This document shows, one piece after another, positions 1 through 8,865 of a stretch of DNA of 47,620 bases. How positions within the stretch are numbered: the first letter of the stretch is position 1; the number at the start of each line of letters is the position of its first letter. The notes under the pieces are model-generated. The model made no database searches. It was not told the DNA's origin and saw nothing but the letters and a program-made list of their open reading frames with translations. Origin of the DNA: Prevotella sp. (GTDB lineage: Bacteria; Bacteroidota; Bacteroidia; Bacteroidales; Bacteroidaceae); assembly GCA_017467705.1 (NCBI GenBank), contig JAFUSC010000059.1:1-47620 (forward strand), given 5' to 3'. Made by a program: the position numbers and the translations under genes.

Positions 1-69
1 CTCCCCCGCCTCCCCGAGGGGAGGAGCCGTTGCGCCATCGTGTCCCCCTCGGGGGACGAGAGGGGGGCT
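1..69. repeat. G/C-rich REP-like double hairpin inside the acyl-CoA synthetase frame
   Basis: Two adjacent near-palindromes, CCTCCCCGAGGGGAGG and CCCCCTCGGGGGACGAGAGGGGG, lie in the coding frame just before PLGLFKEYY. They encode Pro/Gly/Arg-rich residues with no resemblance to the enzyme family. The full element may extend left of the window. Confidence 0.6.
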
Positions 70-532
70 TCCTCTCGGCCTGTTCAAGGAGTACTACCGC
101 GACCCGGAGCTGACGCATGAGGCTTGGCACGACGGACTGTACCACACGGGCGACAGGGCTTGGCGCGACGAGGACGGCTACTACTGGTTCGAAGGCCGCA
201 TTGACGACGTCATCAAGTCCCGCGGCTACCGCATCGGCCCGTTCGAAGTGGAGTCGGCACTGATGACCCACCCCGCCGTGGTGGAGTGCGCCATCACCGG
301 CGTGCCCGACGACATTCGCGGCATGGTGGTGAAGGCTACCGTGGTGTTAGGCAAGGAGTGGAAAGACCGCGCCGGCGACGACCTCATCAAGGAACTGCAG
401 CAGCACGTCAAGAAAGAGACGGCGCCCTACAAGTATCCGCGCATCGTCGAGTTCGTCGATGAGCTGCCGAAGACCATCAGCGGCAAGATACGCCGCGTGG
501 AGATACGCAACAAAGACAACCAAAACAAATAA
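2..532 (+). CDS. Acyl-CoA synthetase (AMP-forming), C-terminal part, cut by window edge
   Basis: The reading frame is open to the left edge and ends at TAA 530-532. It encodes the C-terminal lid domain of an ANL-superfamily AMP-forming acyl/acetyl-CoA synthetase, which joins a carboxylate to CoA through an acyl-adenylate. Visible motifs are [26 protein letters not shown] (A8 hinge) and [10 protein letters not shown], whose lysine is the A10 catalytic lysine. The first ~23 codons are not family-like: they are Pro/Gly/Arg-rich and come from a G/C-rich double hairpin (bases 1-69), after which normal family sequence resumes at [11 protein letters not shown]. The substrate (acetate, propionate or medium-chain acid) cannot be told from this fragment. 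Confidence 0.9.
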   Translation, partial: SPASPRGGAVAPSCPPRGTRGGLPLGLFKEYYRDPELTHEAWHDGLYHTGDRAWRDEDGYYWFEGRIDDVIKSRGYRIGPFEVESALMTHPAVVECAITGVPDDIRGMVVKATVVLGKEWKDRAGDDLIKELQQHVKKETAPYKYPRIVEFVDELPKTISGKIRRVEIRNKDNQNK

Positions 533-551
533 ACAAAACAACCAAAAGCTT

Positions 552-2627
552 ATGAGGAAAAGACTATTGTTACTGATGGTAACCATGCTGCTTGTCGGGC
601 TGAACGGATGGAGTCAGTCCACGCAGAACCGTGGCTCCAAGGCGAGTCTGGAGACTGACTTCTTCTATTTCGACAACCCCGACGGCACCATCGAGGCCTA
701 CCCGGAGTACATCTACCCGGACCTGAACCAGCGCATGATGCAGATTTCTTCGAGCAAATACGTGCTGGGCGACACCAACGTCGAGGGGCTGACACCCGAC
801 ATGCAGTACTACACCGACTTCTTCTTTGCACGGCGTACGCGCACCACCGTGTTCGTGTTCGACGGACAGGCGTCGGCACAGGGCGCACTGATGACCGGTG
901 CTACCTACGCAGCAAGGCAGATGGGCTGCTGGGCGGCCATGTGGGAGGGCCTGCGCGACAAGTTCGGCGAGGCACTCGACGAGGCGAACATCTACTACAC
1001 CAAGCACGGCAGCTACAAGGACTACATCAGCCAGTCGCAACCCGAAGAACTCATGTTCAACGGGCACGAGGGTGGACACATCACGTGGCGAATGGACATG
1101 AGCAACTCGCTGCTGACGCTGTTGTGCGGTGTCAACATTGAAGAGGTGTTCGACCTGTATAGCTACTACGACGAAGCCTACGACAAGATTGTGGTAGTGG
1201 TGTTCAGCTACTCCGAGGCCAAGGAGCCCGCAGGCGTTGACGTGGCTGCCATAGGCAAGGTGCTGGGTGTGCTGACGGAGATACAGAACTTCAACTCGTC
1301 AGACGAGAAACTGGCCAACGCCACCGAGTACCAGAAGACGGCAGCCGAGCGGTTCCAGCGTGTGGACATGATTGACTACTTCAAGAAACACTTTCACCTG
1401 AAGAAGACACCTAACAAATGTGTGGCCACCGTTTCGGGCACAGGCGCAGACATGAAACTGCAACTCTGTGAGAAAAACATAGACATCACAGGCATCATAG
1501 GCTTCCCGCCACCACCAGTCGAACCGATCGACACAATCATAGGAGATCCGCCCATCAAAGGCGACCCGCCCATCAAAGGCGACCCGCCCATCAAACCGAA
1601 ACCGAATTGGTCGCACGCCAGTGCGAAGTTTGCCATCATTGAGCACGGTGCCTACTTCGACATACCGTTTGCCGAGGACGACGAGAACATCTACACCATG
1701 CAGGATGCCAACAGCGAGAACGCCGTGTTCGCCATCAACAAGGAGACGGGAGACATCACGCCGGTCATCAAGGGCAAGGGCAACAGTGGTCGGCCCAGCA
1801 TCAAGGCCTTCAATGTGCACAAAGGAACGCTCTATCTGGATGTCGACGGCCGGGGCATCGTGAAATACGACGGCAAGGGCGTGGACTCCTCGCCCCTCAT
1901 CGGCGAAGTGGAGCACGGTTGGTTCTCCACAGGCATTGCCAAACCCTTCAGACTCTCACCCAACGGCCGCTACTTGGTCTATGGCGACGAGAACATCACG
2001 GTCTACGACCTACAAGAAGACAATCGCGCCATCAAGCGCTGTGGAAACCAGTGGACGAACTACACCGTGACGGACGCGGGCGACCTCTACGCCGTCAATG
2101 GCTATGACGTAGCCGTACTGCGCAACAACGGCGACGACAAAGGCTACGAGGATCAAGGCCGCGCAGGGCTCTCCAGTTTCGTCAAAGGTAAGGCGCTGGA
2201 GATTACGCAGATTGGTGACAGCATCTTCGTCGTAGGTGAGAACCAGATTGCATCAACGGTAGCCGACAAGTTCGAATGGAAAACCACCACGACGCTCAAC
2301 GGCATCAGCATGATGGCAGCCAATCTGTCGGCCGAGAAGCTGGGCTTTGCCTGGATTTCACTGACAGCCGCCAGCGACCGCTTCGCCCACTTCAGCACGA
2401 CCGACAGCAAGCCCATCTTAGAGAAGCAGATGAACACCGGAATCGGAATCCCCCGTTACAAGAAAGGTTATGTCATTCAGAAGGCTGACAACATCCACTT
2501 CGACAGCATGGGCAACATCTGGATGCGCTGTGAGGAAGCAGGCCGCTGTCTCATTGTGGTGTATAACCCAAAAGGCATCGTAGGACTGGGGAAACTCGCC
2601 GGCAGATATAAAGAGGTGAAGCCGTAA
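552..2627 (+). CDS. Secreted two-part protein with a Pro-rich repeat linker and a propeller-like C-terminus; function unknown
   Basis: The start chosen is ATG 552, because MRKRLLLLMVTMLLVGLNGWSQ is a clear signal peptide; the frame is open further upstream without family-like content. I do not recognise the N-terminal half (to about residue 325), which has several aromatic-rich stretches. A linker of three perfect GDPPIK hexapeptides (residues ~331-348) separates it from a C-terminal half made of repeated strand-like segments (TMQDANSENAVFAINKETGD, RLSPNGRYLVYGDENITVYD) that look like a beta-propeller. It probably acts in the periplasm or on the cell surface. It is 19 bp from the synthetase stop and 14 bp before proB, so it is probably co-transcribed with them, but the neighbours do not suggest a role. 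Confidence 0.75.
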   Translation: MRKRLLLLMVTMLLVGLNGWSQSTQNRGSKASLETDFFYFDNPDGTIEAYPEYIYPDLNQRMMQISSSKYVLGDTNVEGLTPDMQYYTDFFFARRTRTTVFVFDGQASAQGALMTGATYAARQMGCWAAMWEGLRDKFGEALDEANIYYTKHGSYKDYISQSQPEELMFNGHEGGHITWRMDMSNSLLTLLCGVNIEEVFDLYSYYDEAYDKIVVVVFSYSEAKEPAGVDVAAIGKVLGVLTEIQNFNSSDEKLANATEYQKTAAERFQRVDMIDYFKKHFHLKKTPNKCVATVSGTGADMKLQLCEKNIDITGIIGFPPPPVEPIDTIIGDPPIKGDPPIKGDPPIKPKPNWSHASAKFAIIEHGAYFDIPFAEDDENIYTMQDANSENAVFAINKETGDITPVIKGKGNSGRPSIKAFNVHKGTLYLDVDGRGIVKYDGKGVDSSPLIGEVEHGWFSTGIAKPFRLSPNGRYLVYGDENITVYDLQEDNRAIKRCGNQWTNYTVTDAGDLYAVNGYDVAVLRNNGDDKGYEDQGRAGLSSFVKGKALEITQIGDSIFVVGENQIASTVADKFEWKTTTTLNGISMMAANLSAEKLGFAWISLTAASDRFAHFSTTDSKPILEKQMNTGIGIPRYKKGYVIQKADNIHFDSMGNIWMRCEEAGRCLIVVYNPKGIVGLGKLAGRYKEVKP
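1542..1595 (+). repeat. Three 18-bp tandem repeats encoding GDPPIK
   Basis: Three in-frame copies of GGMGAYCCGCCCATCAAA (1542-1559, 1560-1577, 1578-1595) form the linker of the secreted protein. Copies 2 and 3 are identical, which suggests recent expansion. Confidence 0.95.
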
Positions 2628-2641
2628 ATGAACGAAAGGAA

Positions 2642-3424
2642 ATGAAACAACGCATCGTAGTAAAGATAGGCTCAAACGTGCTGACACGCAGTGACGGCAA
2701 ACTGGACGTGACGCGCATGTCGGCGCTGGTCGACCAGATAGCGTGGTTGCGGCAGCGCGGCTACGAGGTCATACTCGTCTCGTCAGGCGCCATGGCCAGC
2801 GGTCGCGGCGAACTGAAAGTGGAACACTCGCTCGACTCCGTTGAACAGCGGCAGCTGTTCAGCGCCGTCGGACAGGTGAAGCTCGTGGGACTGTACTACG
2901 ACCTGTTCCGCGAGTTCGGCATCCACGTCGGACAGGTGCTGACCATGAAGGAGAACTTCCAGCCCGGCGAGCAGTTCAAGAACCAGCGGGCCTGCATGAC
3001 GGTGATGCTGGAGAACGGTGTGCTGCCCATCGTCAACGAGAACGACACCGTGAGCATCACCGAGCTGATGTTCACCGACAACGACGAGCTGTCGGGCCTC
3101 ATCGCCGAAATGATGCAGGCCGACACGCTCATCCTGCTGAGCAACATCGACGGCGTCTACAACGGGCATCCTGACGACCCGCAGTCAGAGATCATCCGTT
3201 CTGTGAAGCCCGGCACCGACCTCTCACAATACATCAAGGAAGAGAAGAGCGCCTTCGGCCGCGGCGGTATGCACTCGAAATACACCACGGCGTCGCGCGT
3301 GTCGAAGCAGGGCATCCGCGTCATCATTGCCAACGGCGAGCGTGACGACATTCTCATTGACCTCATTGAAAGAAAAGAACAGACCCCACACACTGAGTTT
3401 GAGCCTCTTAGCCCCCTAAGTTAG
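2642..3424 (+). CDS. proB: Glutamate 5-kinase, short form without PUA domain
   Basis: It phosphorylates L-glutamate to gamma-glutamyl phosphate, the first step of proline synthesis in the cytoplasm. Amino-acid-kinase motifs are present: [10 protein letters not shown] at the start, [35 protein letters not shown] and FGRGGMHSK. The protein is 260 residues long and stops soon after [15 protein letters not shown], so the C-terminal PUA domain found in roughly 360-residue homologues is absent. The last residues (EPLSPLS) and the stop codon are read from a REP-like element that continues into proA. The ATG follows AAAGGAA. It is followed 35 bp later by proA, the next pathway enzyme. Confidence 0.95.
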   Translation: MKQRIVVKIGSNVLTRSDGKLDVTRMSALVDQIAWLRQRGYEVILVSSGAMASGRGELKVEHSLDSVEQRQLFSAVGQVKLVGLYYDLFREFGIHVGQVLTMKENFQPGEQFKNQRACMTVMLENGVLPIVNENDTVSITELMFTDNDELSGLIAEMMQADTLILLSNIDGVYNGHPDDPQSEIIRSVKPGTDLSQYIKEEKSAFGRGGMHSKYTTASRVSKQGIRVIIANGERDDILIDLIERKEQTPHTEFEPLSPLS

Positions 3425-3525
3425 GGGGTTGGGGGTCTGAACAGACAACATACCCACTTATGACCAACATCAGCAATACAAACTGGTCTGCTTATTCAGA
3501 CCCCCAGTCCCCTGACTTAAGGGGC
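3411..3525. repeat. BIME-like inverted REP pair across the proB/proA junction
   Basis: The left arm 3411-3446 (CCCCCTAAGTTAGGGGG plus GGGGTCTGAACAGAC) and right arm 3494-3525 (TTCAGACCCCC plus CCCCTGACTTAAGGGG) are imperfect reverse complements. The left arm encodes the last residues and stop of ProB. The loop holds the proA start codon (3460), and the right arm encodes ProA residues ~12-22. The same two-arm element occurs at 47214-47328. Confidence 0.9.
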
Positions 3526-4752
3526 GTTTTTGAGCGCGTGAAACGAGCCAGCAAGTCACTGGCACTGCTCAGCGACACACAGCGTAACGACATACTGAAC
3601 GCCGTGGCCGATGCCATCATATCTGATAAGGACAAGATTCTGGCAGCCAATGCCGAGGACTTGGCCAAGATGGAGCGCAGCAATCCGCTCTACGACCGTC
3701 TGCAACTGACGGATCAACGGCTGGCAGACATCGCCCACGACATGCGCAACGTGGCCACCCTGCCCTCACCCCTCGGCCACATCACGAAACAGAAGACGCT
3801 GCCCAACGGCCTGCGGCTCTGTCGCATCAGCGTGCCGTTCGGCGTCATCGGCATGATCTACGAGGCCCGGCCTAACGTGACCTACGATGTCTTCTCGCTT
3901 TGCTTCAAGAGCGGCAACGCCTGCGTGCTGAAAGGCGGCAAGGATGCCGACGCCAGCAACCGCATGGGTGTCAGCATCATCCACGACGTGCTGCGTCAGC
4001 ATGGCGTCAGCCCCGACGTGGTCACGCTGTTGCCTGCTACCCATGAGGCCACGGGCGAGATGCTCAACGCCGTGGGCTACATTGACCTGTGCATCCCGCG
4101 CGGCGGACGCAAGCTCATCGACTTCGTACGCGACACGGCCCGCGTGCCCGTCATCGAGACCGGTGCCGGCGTGGTCAACACCTACTTCGACAAAGACGGG
4201 GACATAGAGAAAGGCCGCGCCATCATCAACAATGCCAAAACGCGCCGCGTGTCTGTCTGCAATGCGCTGGACTGCTTACTAGTACATCTAGATAGACTAG
4301 CCAATCTAGTAGAACTCGTCAAGCCTATGGCCGAGAAGCACGTCATCATCTATGCCGACAGCCAAGCCTATGCTGCCCTTAACGGGAAGTATCCATACTT
4401 AGAGCATGCCACCGACGAATCGTTCGGCACGGAGTTCATGGACTACAAGCTGGCCATCAAGACCGTCGCCTCCATCGACGAAGCACTGGCCCATATTGAC
4501 GAGTATGGCAGCGGCCACAGCGAAGCCATCATCACCGAGGACACAGAGACTGCCCGCCAGTTTCAGGCACATGTTGATGCTGCCTGCGTCTATTGGAACG
4601 CGCCCACGTCATTCACCGACGGCGCACAGTTCGGACTGGGTGCCGAAATAGGCATTAGCACCCAGAAACTCGGCCCGCGCGGCCCCATGGCACTGGAGGA
4701 GATTACCACCTACAAATGGCTCATCGAAGGCGAAGGACAGGTGAGAGCATAG
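3460..4752 (+). CDS. proA: Gamma-glutamyl phosphate reductase
   Basis: It reduces gamma-glutamyl phosphate to glutamate semialdehyde with NADPH, the second proline step after ProB. It is an aldehyde-dehydrogenase-fold enzyme. Family segments seen are [51 protein letters not shown] and the active-site cysteine in [10 protein letters not shown], then [12 protein letters not shown] and [19 protein letters not shown] near the end. Residues ~12-22 ([11 protein letters not shown]) come from the right arm of the REP pair, so the true family sequence begins around [15 protein letters not shown]. The length of 430 is slightly above the usual ~415. Confidence 0.96.
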   Translation: MTNISNTNWSAYSDPQSPDLRGVFERVKRASKSLALLSDTQRNDILNAVADAIISDKDKILAANAEDLAKMERSNPLYDRLQLTDQRLADIAHDMRNVATLPSPLGHITKQKTLPNGLRLCRISVPFGVIGMIYEARPNVTYDVFSLCFKSGNACVLKGGKDADASNRMGVSIIHDVLRQHGVSPDVVTLLPATHEATGEMLNAVGYIDLCIPRGGRKLIDFVRDTARVPVIETGAGVVNTYFDKDGDIEKGRAIINNAKTRRVSVCNALDCLLVHLDRLANLVELVKPMAEKHVIIYADSQAYAALNGKYPYLEHATDESFGTEFMDYKLAIKTVASIDEALAHIDEYGSGHSEAIITEDTETARQFQAHVDAACVYWNAPTSFTDGAQFGLGAEIGISTQKLGPRGPMALEEITTYKWLIEGEGQVRA

Positions 4753-4753
4753 C

Positions 4754-4832
4754 TTGAAAATTGAAAATTGAAAGTTGAAAATTGAAAATTGAAAGTTGAA
4801 AGTTGAAAATTGAAAGTTGAAAATTGAAAATT
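4754..4832 (+). repeat. Heptamer array TTGAAAR, 11 units
   Basis: Eleven uninterrupted 7-bp units of TTGAAAA/TTGAAAG fill the proA-argF' gap and end six bases before the argF' ATG. Only the last base of the unit varies. Confidence 0.98.
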
Positions 4833-4838
4833 AAGCAT

Positions 4839-5843
4839 ATGAAGAGTTTTATTAATGTGAACGATATAGGACCATTGGACAAGGCAATGGCCGAAGCATT
4901 TGAGATGAAGAACGACCGTTACAAATTTCAGCATCTGGGCCGCAACAAGACGCTCATGATGATATTCTTCAACAACTCATTGCGCACGCGCCTGTCGACA
5001 CAAAAAGCGGCCATGAACCTCGGCATGAACGTCATCGTGCTCGATGTCAACGCCGGTGCATGGAAGCTGGAGACGGAGCGCGGCGTCATCATGGACGGCG
5101 ACAAGAGTGAGCATCTCTTAGAGGCGATCCCCGTCATGGGCTGCTACTGCGACATCATCGGCGTGCGCTCATTTGCCGGACTGACTGACCGTGAATACGA
5201 CTATGCCGAAACCGTGCTCAACCAGTTCATCAAGTACAGCGGCCGTCCCGTCTTCGCCATGGAGACAGCCACCGTGCACCCCTTGCAGGCGTTCGCAGAT
5301 TTGATTACGATTAAGGAATATTGGGGGCAAGGAGCAAGGGGCAAGGAGCAAGAGGATTGTTCAAGCATAGAACGTCGTCCCCGTGTTGTTCTCACATGGG
5401 CGCCGCATTGCCGGGCTCTGCCACAGGCTGTGCCTAACTCGTTCGCACAGTGGATGCGGGCGGCTGATGTGGACTTTGTCATCACTCATCCCAAGGGCTA
5501 CGAGCTGGACCCGAAGTTTGTGGGCGATGCCCGCGTAGAGTACGACCAGCGCAAGGCGTTCGAGGGGGCTGACTTCATCTATGCCAAGAACTGGAGCAAT
5601 CCGGGCATCACGAATCCGGATGATTATGGTAAGATTACCTGCGAAGACCGCTCATGGACGGTGGACACGGAGCACATGTCGTGGACCAATAACGGTAAGT
5701 TCATGCACTGCCTGCCCGTGCGCCGTAATCTCATCGTGACCGATGATGTGATTGAGTCGTCCAACTCCATCGTCATTCCCGAGGCGGCCAACCGCGAAAT
5801 ATCGTGCTCGGTGGTGCTCAAGCGCATGCTGGAAGCTTTATAA
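4839..5843 (+). CDS. argF': N-succinyl/N-acetylornithine carbamoyltransferase
   Basis: It transfers the carbamoyl group of carbamoyl phosphate to an N-acylated ornithine in the acetylated arginine pathway of Bacteroidota. The carbamoyl-phosphate loop reads FFNNSLRTRLSTQKAA rather than the STRT of ordinary OTCase. Other family segments are WKLETERGVIMDGDKSEHLL, ATVHPLQAFADL, VLTWAPH, ALPQAVPNSFAQWM, ARVEYDQRKAFEGADFIYAK and FMHCLPVRRNLIVTDDVI. The proline in LLEAIPVMG resembles the Bacteroides N-succinylornithine enzyme; acetyl versus succinyl preference is inferred from that alone. ATG 4839 is preferred to an upstream TTG inside the heptamer array. Residues ~162-176 (GQGARGKEQEDCSSI) are an extra segment, mostly from a heptamer array, lying between TIKEY and RPRVVLTW, which adjoin closely in homologues. 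Confidence 0.95.
   Translation: MKSFINVNDIGPLDKAMAEAFEMKNDRYKFQHLGRNKTLMMIFFNNSLRTRLSTQKAAMNLGMNVIVLDVNAGAWKLETERGVIMDGDKSEHLLEAIPVMGCYCDIIGVRSFAGLTDREYDYAETVLNQFIKYSGRPVFAMETATVHPLQAFADLITIKEYWGQGARGKEQEDCSSIERRPRVVLTWAPHCRALPQAVPNSFAQWMRAADVDFVITHPKGYELDPKFVGDARVEYDQRKAFEGADFIYAKNWSNPGITNPDDYGKITCEDRSWTVDTEHMSWTNNGKFMHCLPVRRNLIVTDDVIESSNSIVIPEAANREISCSVVLKRMLEAL
5324..5351 (+). repeat. Heptamer array GGRGCAA, 4 units, inside argF'
   Basis: Four 7-bp units alternating GGGGCAA/GGAGCAA, in frame within argF', encode GQGARGKEQ. The unit is stop-free in the coding orientation. The same family occurs as its complement at 12090-12117. Confidence 0.95.
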
Positions 5844-5844
5844 A

Positions 5845-5882
5845 GTTGAAAGTTGAAAATTGAAAATTGAGAATTGAAAATT
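5845..5882 (+). repeat. Heptamer array GTTGAAA/ATTGAAA, 5 units
   Basis: Five 7-bp units fill the whole gap between the argF' stop and the next ATG at 5884. They are the same family and orientation as 4754-4832. Confidence 0.97.
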
Positions 5883-5883
5883 A

Positions 5884-7347
5884 ATGGCGAGACAAAGACG
5901 AGGAACGTTCATCGTGGTGAGTGTGCTGACGCTGTGGAGTGTCGCCTGCTTCTGTTTTTTCCAGTTCTGCTACCCTTACCATTTCTTCTATAAGGAGCAG
6001 AACCAGCTGTTTCTCATGACAAGCGACTGGCTGCGGACGTACTTCGACGACGGCTGCGGTTGGCTGGCAAACATGGGTGGCGAGTTCCTGACGCAGTTCT
6101 ATTACTATCTTTATGCCGGCGCTACCATCCTGACGCTCTGCCTGACGGCACTGGCCGTCACGACACACCTTGCCTTGAAGTGGGCCGGAGTTAACCGCTA
6201 TGTATCCTTAGCCATCGGCCTCATCGTCGCTACCGTCGAGGCCGTCTTCCACCTGCACTATAAGTTTCCGTTGTCGGGCACGCTGTCGCTGTTGGGATGG
6301 ATGGCGGTGGTATGCCTGTTTTCGAGGTACGGGGTACGAGGTACGAGGTGCGAGGTACGAGGTGCGAGGTACGAGGTGCGAGGTGCGAGGCTTGCAGCCC
6401 GAATCATCATAGGGGTACTGCTGCTCCCCTTGGCCGTCTGGCTGTTCGGGGCACCGACGCTGGGTAAGATAGCCGGTCCCGACTGGTATGCCGAACGGCA
6501 GCTGTCGGTGGACTGCGAATACTACTTCGGCAACTGGAACAAAGTGGAGCGTCTGGTGGAACAAGACAACGAGCGCACACCCGAAATGCTGTTCTACTAT
6601 TATCTGGTGCAGGCACAGCGGGGAAAGCTGCCTGATCAGCTGCTGCACTTTGACCACCCCGAACTGGGAACGTTCTACACCATCGGGCCTGAGACACCGA
6701 TGTTCATCATCAAGAGCATGAACGAGCTCTATTGGACATTGGGCGACATGACCTACACGGAGCGTGCCGCCATGCTGGGCAACGTCTTTTCACCCAACAA
6801 CCGCAACGTGCGCATGATCAAACGACTGGCCGAGTGCAGCATTGTCAGCGGCGACTCGGCAGCCACGCGCAAGTATCTGGGTGTTCTGGAGCACACGCTG
6901 GCCTTCCGTCAGTGGGCCAAGAACGCGCCGCAGAACCAGCTCTACACGGAGAAGATGCAGTTTGTCAACCGCAAGGACACCATTTCATTGGGCGACAACG
7001 CACATAACATCATGATGCAGCTGCTCGACTCCAACCCCGATAACACCGTGGCACTGGACTACATTCTGTGCAGCAACCTGCTGCTGAAGGACGTGCAGAA
7101 CTTCAAACGCGACTACGACCGCTACTGCACCGACCTCGGACGCACACGGCTGAACACGCTCTATCAGGAAGCGCTGTGCATCTGGTTGGCAGCCTCGCAC
7201 GCCCCGCAGGAAGACTGGGAGAAGTACATCAAGCGTCAGGACGTGATGCACCGTTTTGCGGAATACAACGAGCAACGCGGCCACCCGAAGTACAAGGGCA
7301 CGTACTGGTACTATTATGACAAAGCAAAGAAACCTAACACGCAATGA
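5884..7347 (+). CDS. Polytopic membrane protein, DUF6057 type (paralogue 1)
   Basis: A 487-residue protein with several N-terminal membrane segments (residues ~8-26, ~78-98, ~105-122, ~130-145, ~170-190) and a soluble alpha-helical C-terminal half from about residue 200, with helix-turn repeats reminiscent of TPRs (MFIIKSMNELYWTLGDMTYT). The N-terminal pattern FCYPYHFFYKEQNQLFLM matches SYPFALSYQEQFQLFLF and GYPFALTYQEQYQLFLF in the two paralogues, so this is one family; the DUF6057 name is from recall. Residues 147-168 are a heptapeptide repeat (EVRGARY) translated from a heptamer array in a loop between membrane segments. It overlaps the propeller lipoprotein at 7344 by 4 bp (ATGA), so the two are translationally coupled. 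Biochemical role unknown. Confidence 0.85.
   Translation: MARQRRGTFIVVSVLTLWSVACFCFFQFCYPYHFFYKEQNQLFLMTSDWLRTYFDDGCGWLANMGGEFLTQFYYYLYAGATILTLCLTALAVTTHLALKWAGVNRYVSLAIGLIVATVEAVFHLHYKFPLSGTLSLLGWMAVVCLFSRYGVRGTRCEVRGARYEVRGARLAARIIIGVLLLPLAVWLFGAPTLGKIAGPDWYAERQLSVDCEYYFGNWNKVERLVEQDNERTPEMLFYYYLVQAQRGKLPDQLLHFDHPELGTFYTIGPETPMFIIKSMNELYWTLGDMTYTERAAMLGNVFSPNNRNVRMIKRLAECSIVSGDSAATRKYLGVLEHTLAFRQWAKNAPQNQLYTEKMQFVNRKDTISLGDNAHNIMMQLLDSNPDNTVALDYILCSNLLLKDVQNFKRDYDRYCTDLGRTRLNTLYQEALCIWLAASHAPQEDWEKYIKRQDVMHRFAEYNEQRGHPKYKGTYWYYYDKAKKPNTQ
6324..6386 (+). repeat. Heptamer array GAGGTRC, 9 units, inside a DUF6057 gene
   Basis: Nine units of GAGGTAC/GAGGTGC (one GGGGTAC) total 63 bp, an exact multiple of three, and give a seven-residue protein repeat EVRGARY. 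The same family appears inverted in the threonine aldolase gene. Confidence 0.97.
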
Positions 7348-8828
7348 AACAGCACCTATTTCTCATTATTGCAGTCATCATAGGGCTCAACAGCTGCACG
7401 CCGACCCCCACCGACGTACAGACGTCGGCTGAGCTGCCACCCATCTATCCCGACTACACCGACGTCACCATTCCCGTGAACATCGCGCCGCTGAACTTCT
7501 TGGTGCGCGGTGCTGATGCCGTCTGCGTGGAAGCCGGCGACATCACCATCAACGGCAATGACGGCGAAGTGGTGTTCAGTGAAAGCGAGTGGCACAGGCT
7601 TTTGGCCGGGCACCACGACATCACGGTCAAGGTGACGGCACGCATCAACGGACAATGGACAGCCTACAAGCCGTTCCTGTGGCACGTCGTCGACGATAAG
7701 CTTGACCCGTGGCTCACCTACCGGCTCATTGAGCCTGACTACGAGGTGTGGAACAACATCCAGCTGAAGCAGCGCTGCATCGAGAACTTCGACGAAGCGG
7801 TGCTCACCGACTATCGGCTGCAGGAGAACCGCTGCATGAACTGCCACACGACCGGCAGTCAGAACCCTGACCTCTCCATGCTCTACGTGCGCGGCAAGGG
7901 CGGCGGCGCCATCCTGAACCAGAACGGCCGGCTGCGCAAGCTGAACATCAAGACCGACGACATGGTCAGCGGCTCCGTCTACTTCGGTTTTTCTCCGTCG
8001 GGCCGTTACATCACGTTCTCCACCAACATCATCATCCCGGCTTTCCACTCTAAGAAAGAGAAGCGCTTGGAGGTGTACGACACGAAGAGCGACGTCTACG
8101 TGGCCGACCTTCAGGAGAACCGCATCATCCGCTCACCGCTGCTCAACGACAGCACCGTGTTGGAGACCTTCCCCACGTTCTCACCCGACGGCAAGTACAT
8201 CTACTACTGTGCTGCCCCGCTCGTCCAGCTGCCGCAGGAGCTGGAGAAGCTGCAATACTCGCTGGTGCGCATCCCCTTCGACGAACAGACAGGCACCCTC
8301 GGCACACGTGTGGACACCGTCTTCTATGCTGCGACAATGTCGCAGCAAAGCCAACCACAGCAAAGCCAACCGCGGCAACCGCAGGCAGGAGCCAAGCGCT
8401 CGGTCTGCCACCCGCGCATCTCACCCGACGGCCAGCACCTGCTCTTCACGGTACAGGCCTACGGCACCTTCCCCATCTGGCACCGCGAGAGTGACCTGCG
8501 CATGATGAACCTGAAGACGGGAGAAATAGACACGCTGGCCGTGGTCAACAGCGACAAGAGCGACACGTATCACGCATGGTCCAGCAACTCGCGCTGGTTT
8601 GTCTTCGCCTCGAAGCGAGACGACGGACTCTACGGCAAGCCTTATTTCTGCTACGTCGACAAGAACGGGCGGGCCCACAAGCCGTTCTGCCTGCCGCAGC
8701 GGTCGCCCACGTTCTATGACACTTACCTCAAGTCGTTCAACGCGCCGGAGCTTTCACGCGGAAGGATTCCTTTCGATGCAAAAGACGTGCAACGGGCTAT
8801 GTCACAGGACGCTGAGCCGTTTAAGTAA
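7344..8828 (+). CDS. Beta-propeller (PD40/TolB-like) lipoprotein with CXXCH haem motif (paralogue 1)
   Basis: Lipoprotein signal MKQHLFLIIAVIIGLNSC with the lipobox cysteine at residue 18. An N-terminal beta domain (IYPDYTDVTIPVNIAPLNF) is followed by CMNCH (C164, C167, H168), the covalent haem c motif, and then propeller blades with PD40 signatures (FSPDGKYIYY, ISPDGQHLLF, WSSNSRWFVFASKRDD). Probably exported and membrane-anchored; enzymatic or electron-transfer role unknown. Residues ~334-346 are a Gln/Ser/Pro repeat from a 15-bp tandem repeat. It is translationally coupled to the DUF6057 gene and has two paralogues downstream on the other strand. Haem attachment is inferred from the motif only; no distal ligand is evident. 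Confidence 0.85.
   Translation: MKQHLFLIIAVIIGLNSCTPTPTDVQTSAELPPIYPDYTDVTIPVNIAPLNFLVRGADAVCVEAGDITINGNDGEVVFSESEWHRLLAGHHDITVKVTARINGQWTAYKPFLWHVVDDKLDPWLTYRLIEPDYEVWNNIQLKQRCIENFDEAVLTDYRLQENRCMNCHTTGSQNPDLSMLYVRGKGGGAILNQNGRLRKLNIKTDDMVSGSVYFGFSPSGRYITFSTNIIIPAFHSKKEKRLEVYDTKSDVYVADLQENRIIRSPLLNDSTVLETFPTFSPDGKYIYYCAAPLVQLPQELEKLQYSLVRIPFDEQTGTLGTRVDTVFYAATMSQQSQPQQSQPRQPQAGAKRSVCHPRISPDGQHLLFTVQAYGTFPIWHRESDLRMMNLKTGEIDTLAVVNSDKSDTYHAWSSNSRWFVFASKRDDGLYGKPYFCYVDKNGRAHKPFCLPQRSPTFYDTYLKSFNAPELSRGRIPFDAKDVQRAMSQDAEPFK
8343..8382 (+). repeat. 15-bp tandem repeat inside the propeller gene
   Basis: CAGCAAAGCCAACCA (8343-8357) is followed by CAGCAAAGCCAACCG and a degenerate third copy, encoding QQSQPQQSQPRQPQ in a loop between blades. 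The other two paralogues lack it here. Confidence 0.85.
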
Positions 8829-8865
8829 GGGCACCTCAAACACCGGCAAGACAACCCCCATTTTG

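Noticed and set aside
3411..3525. Insertion sequence at proB/proA
   Set aside because: No transposase and no target-site duplication visible; the structure is two short inverted REP arms only.
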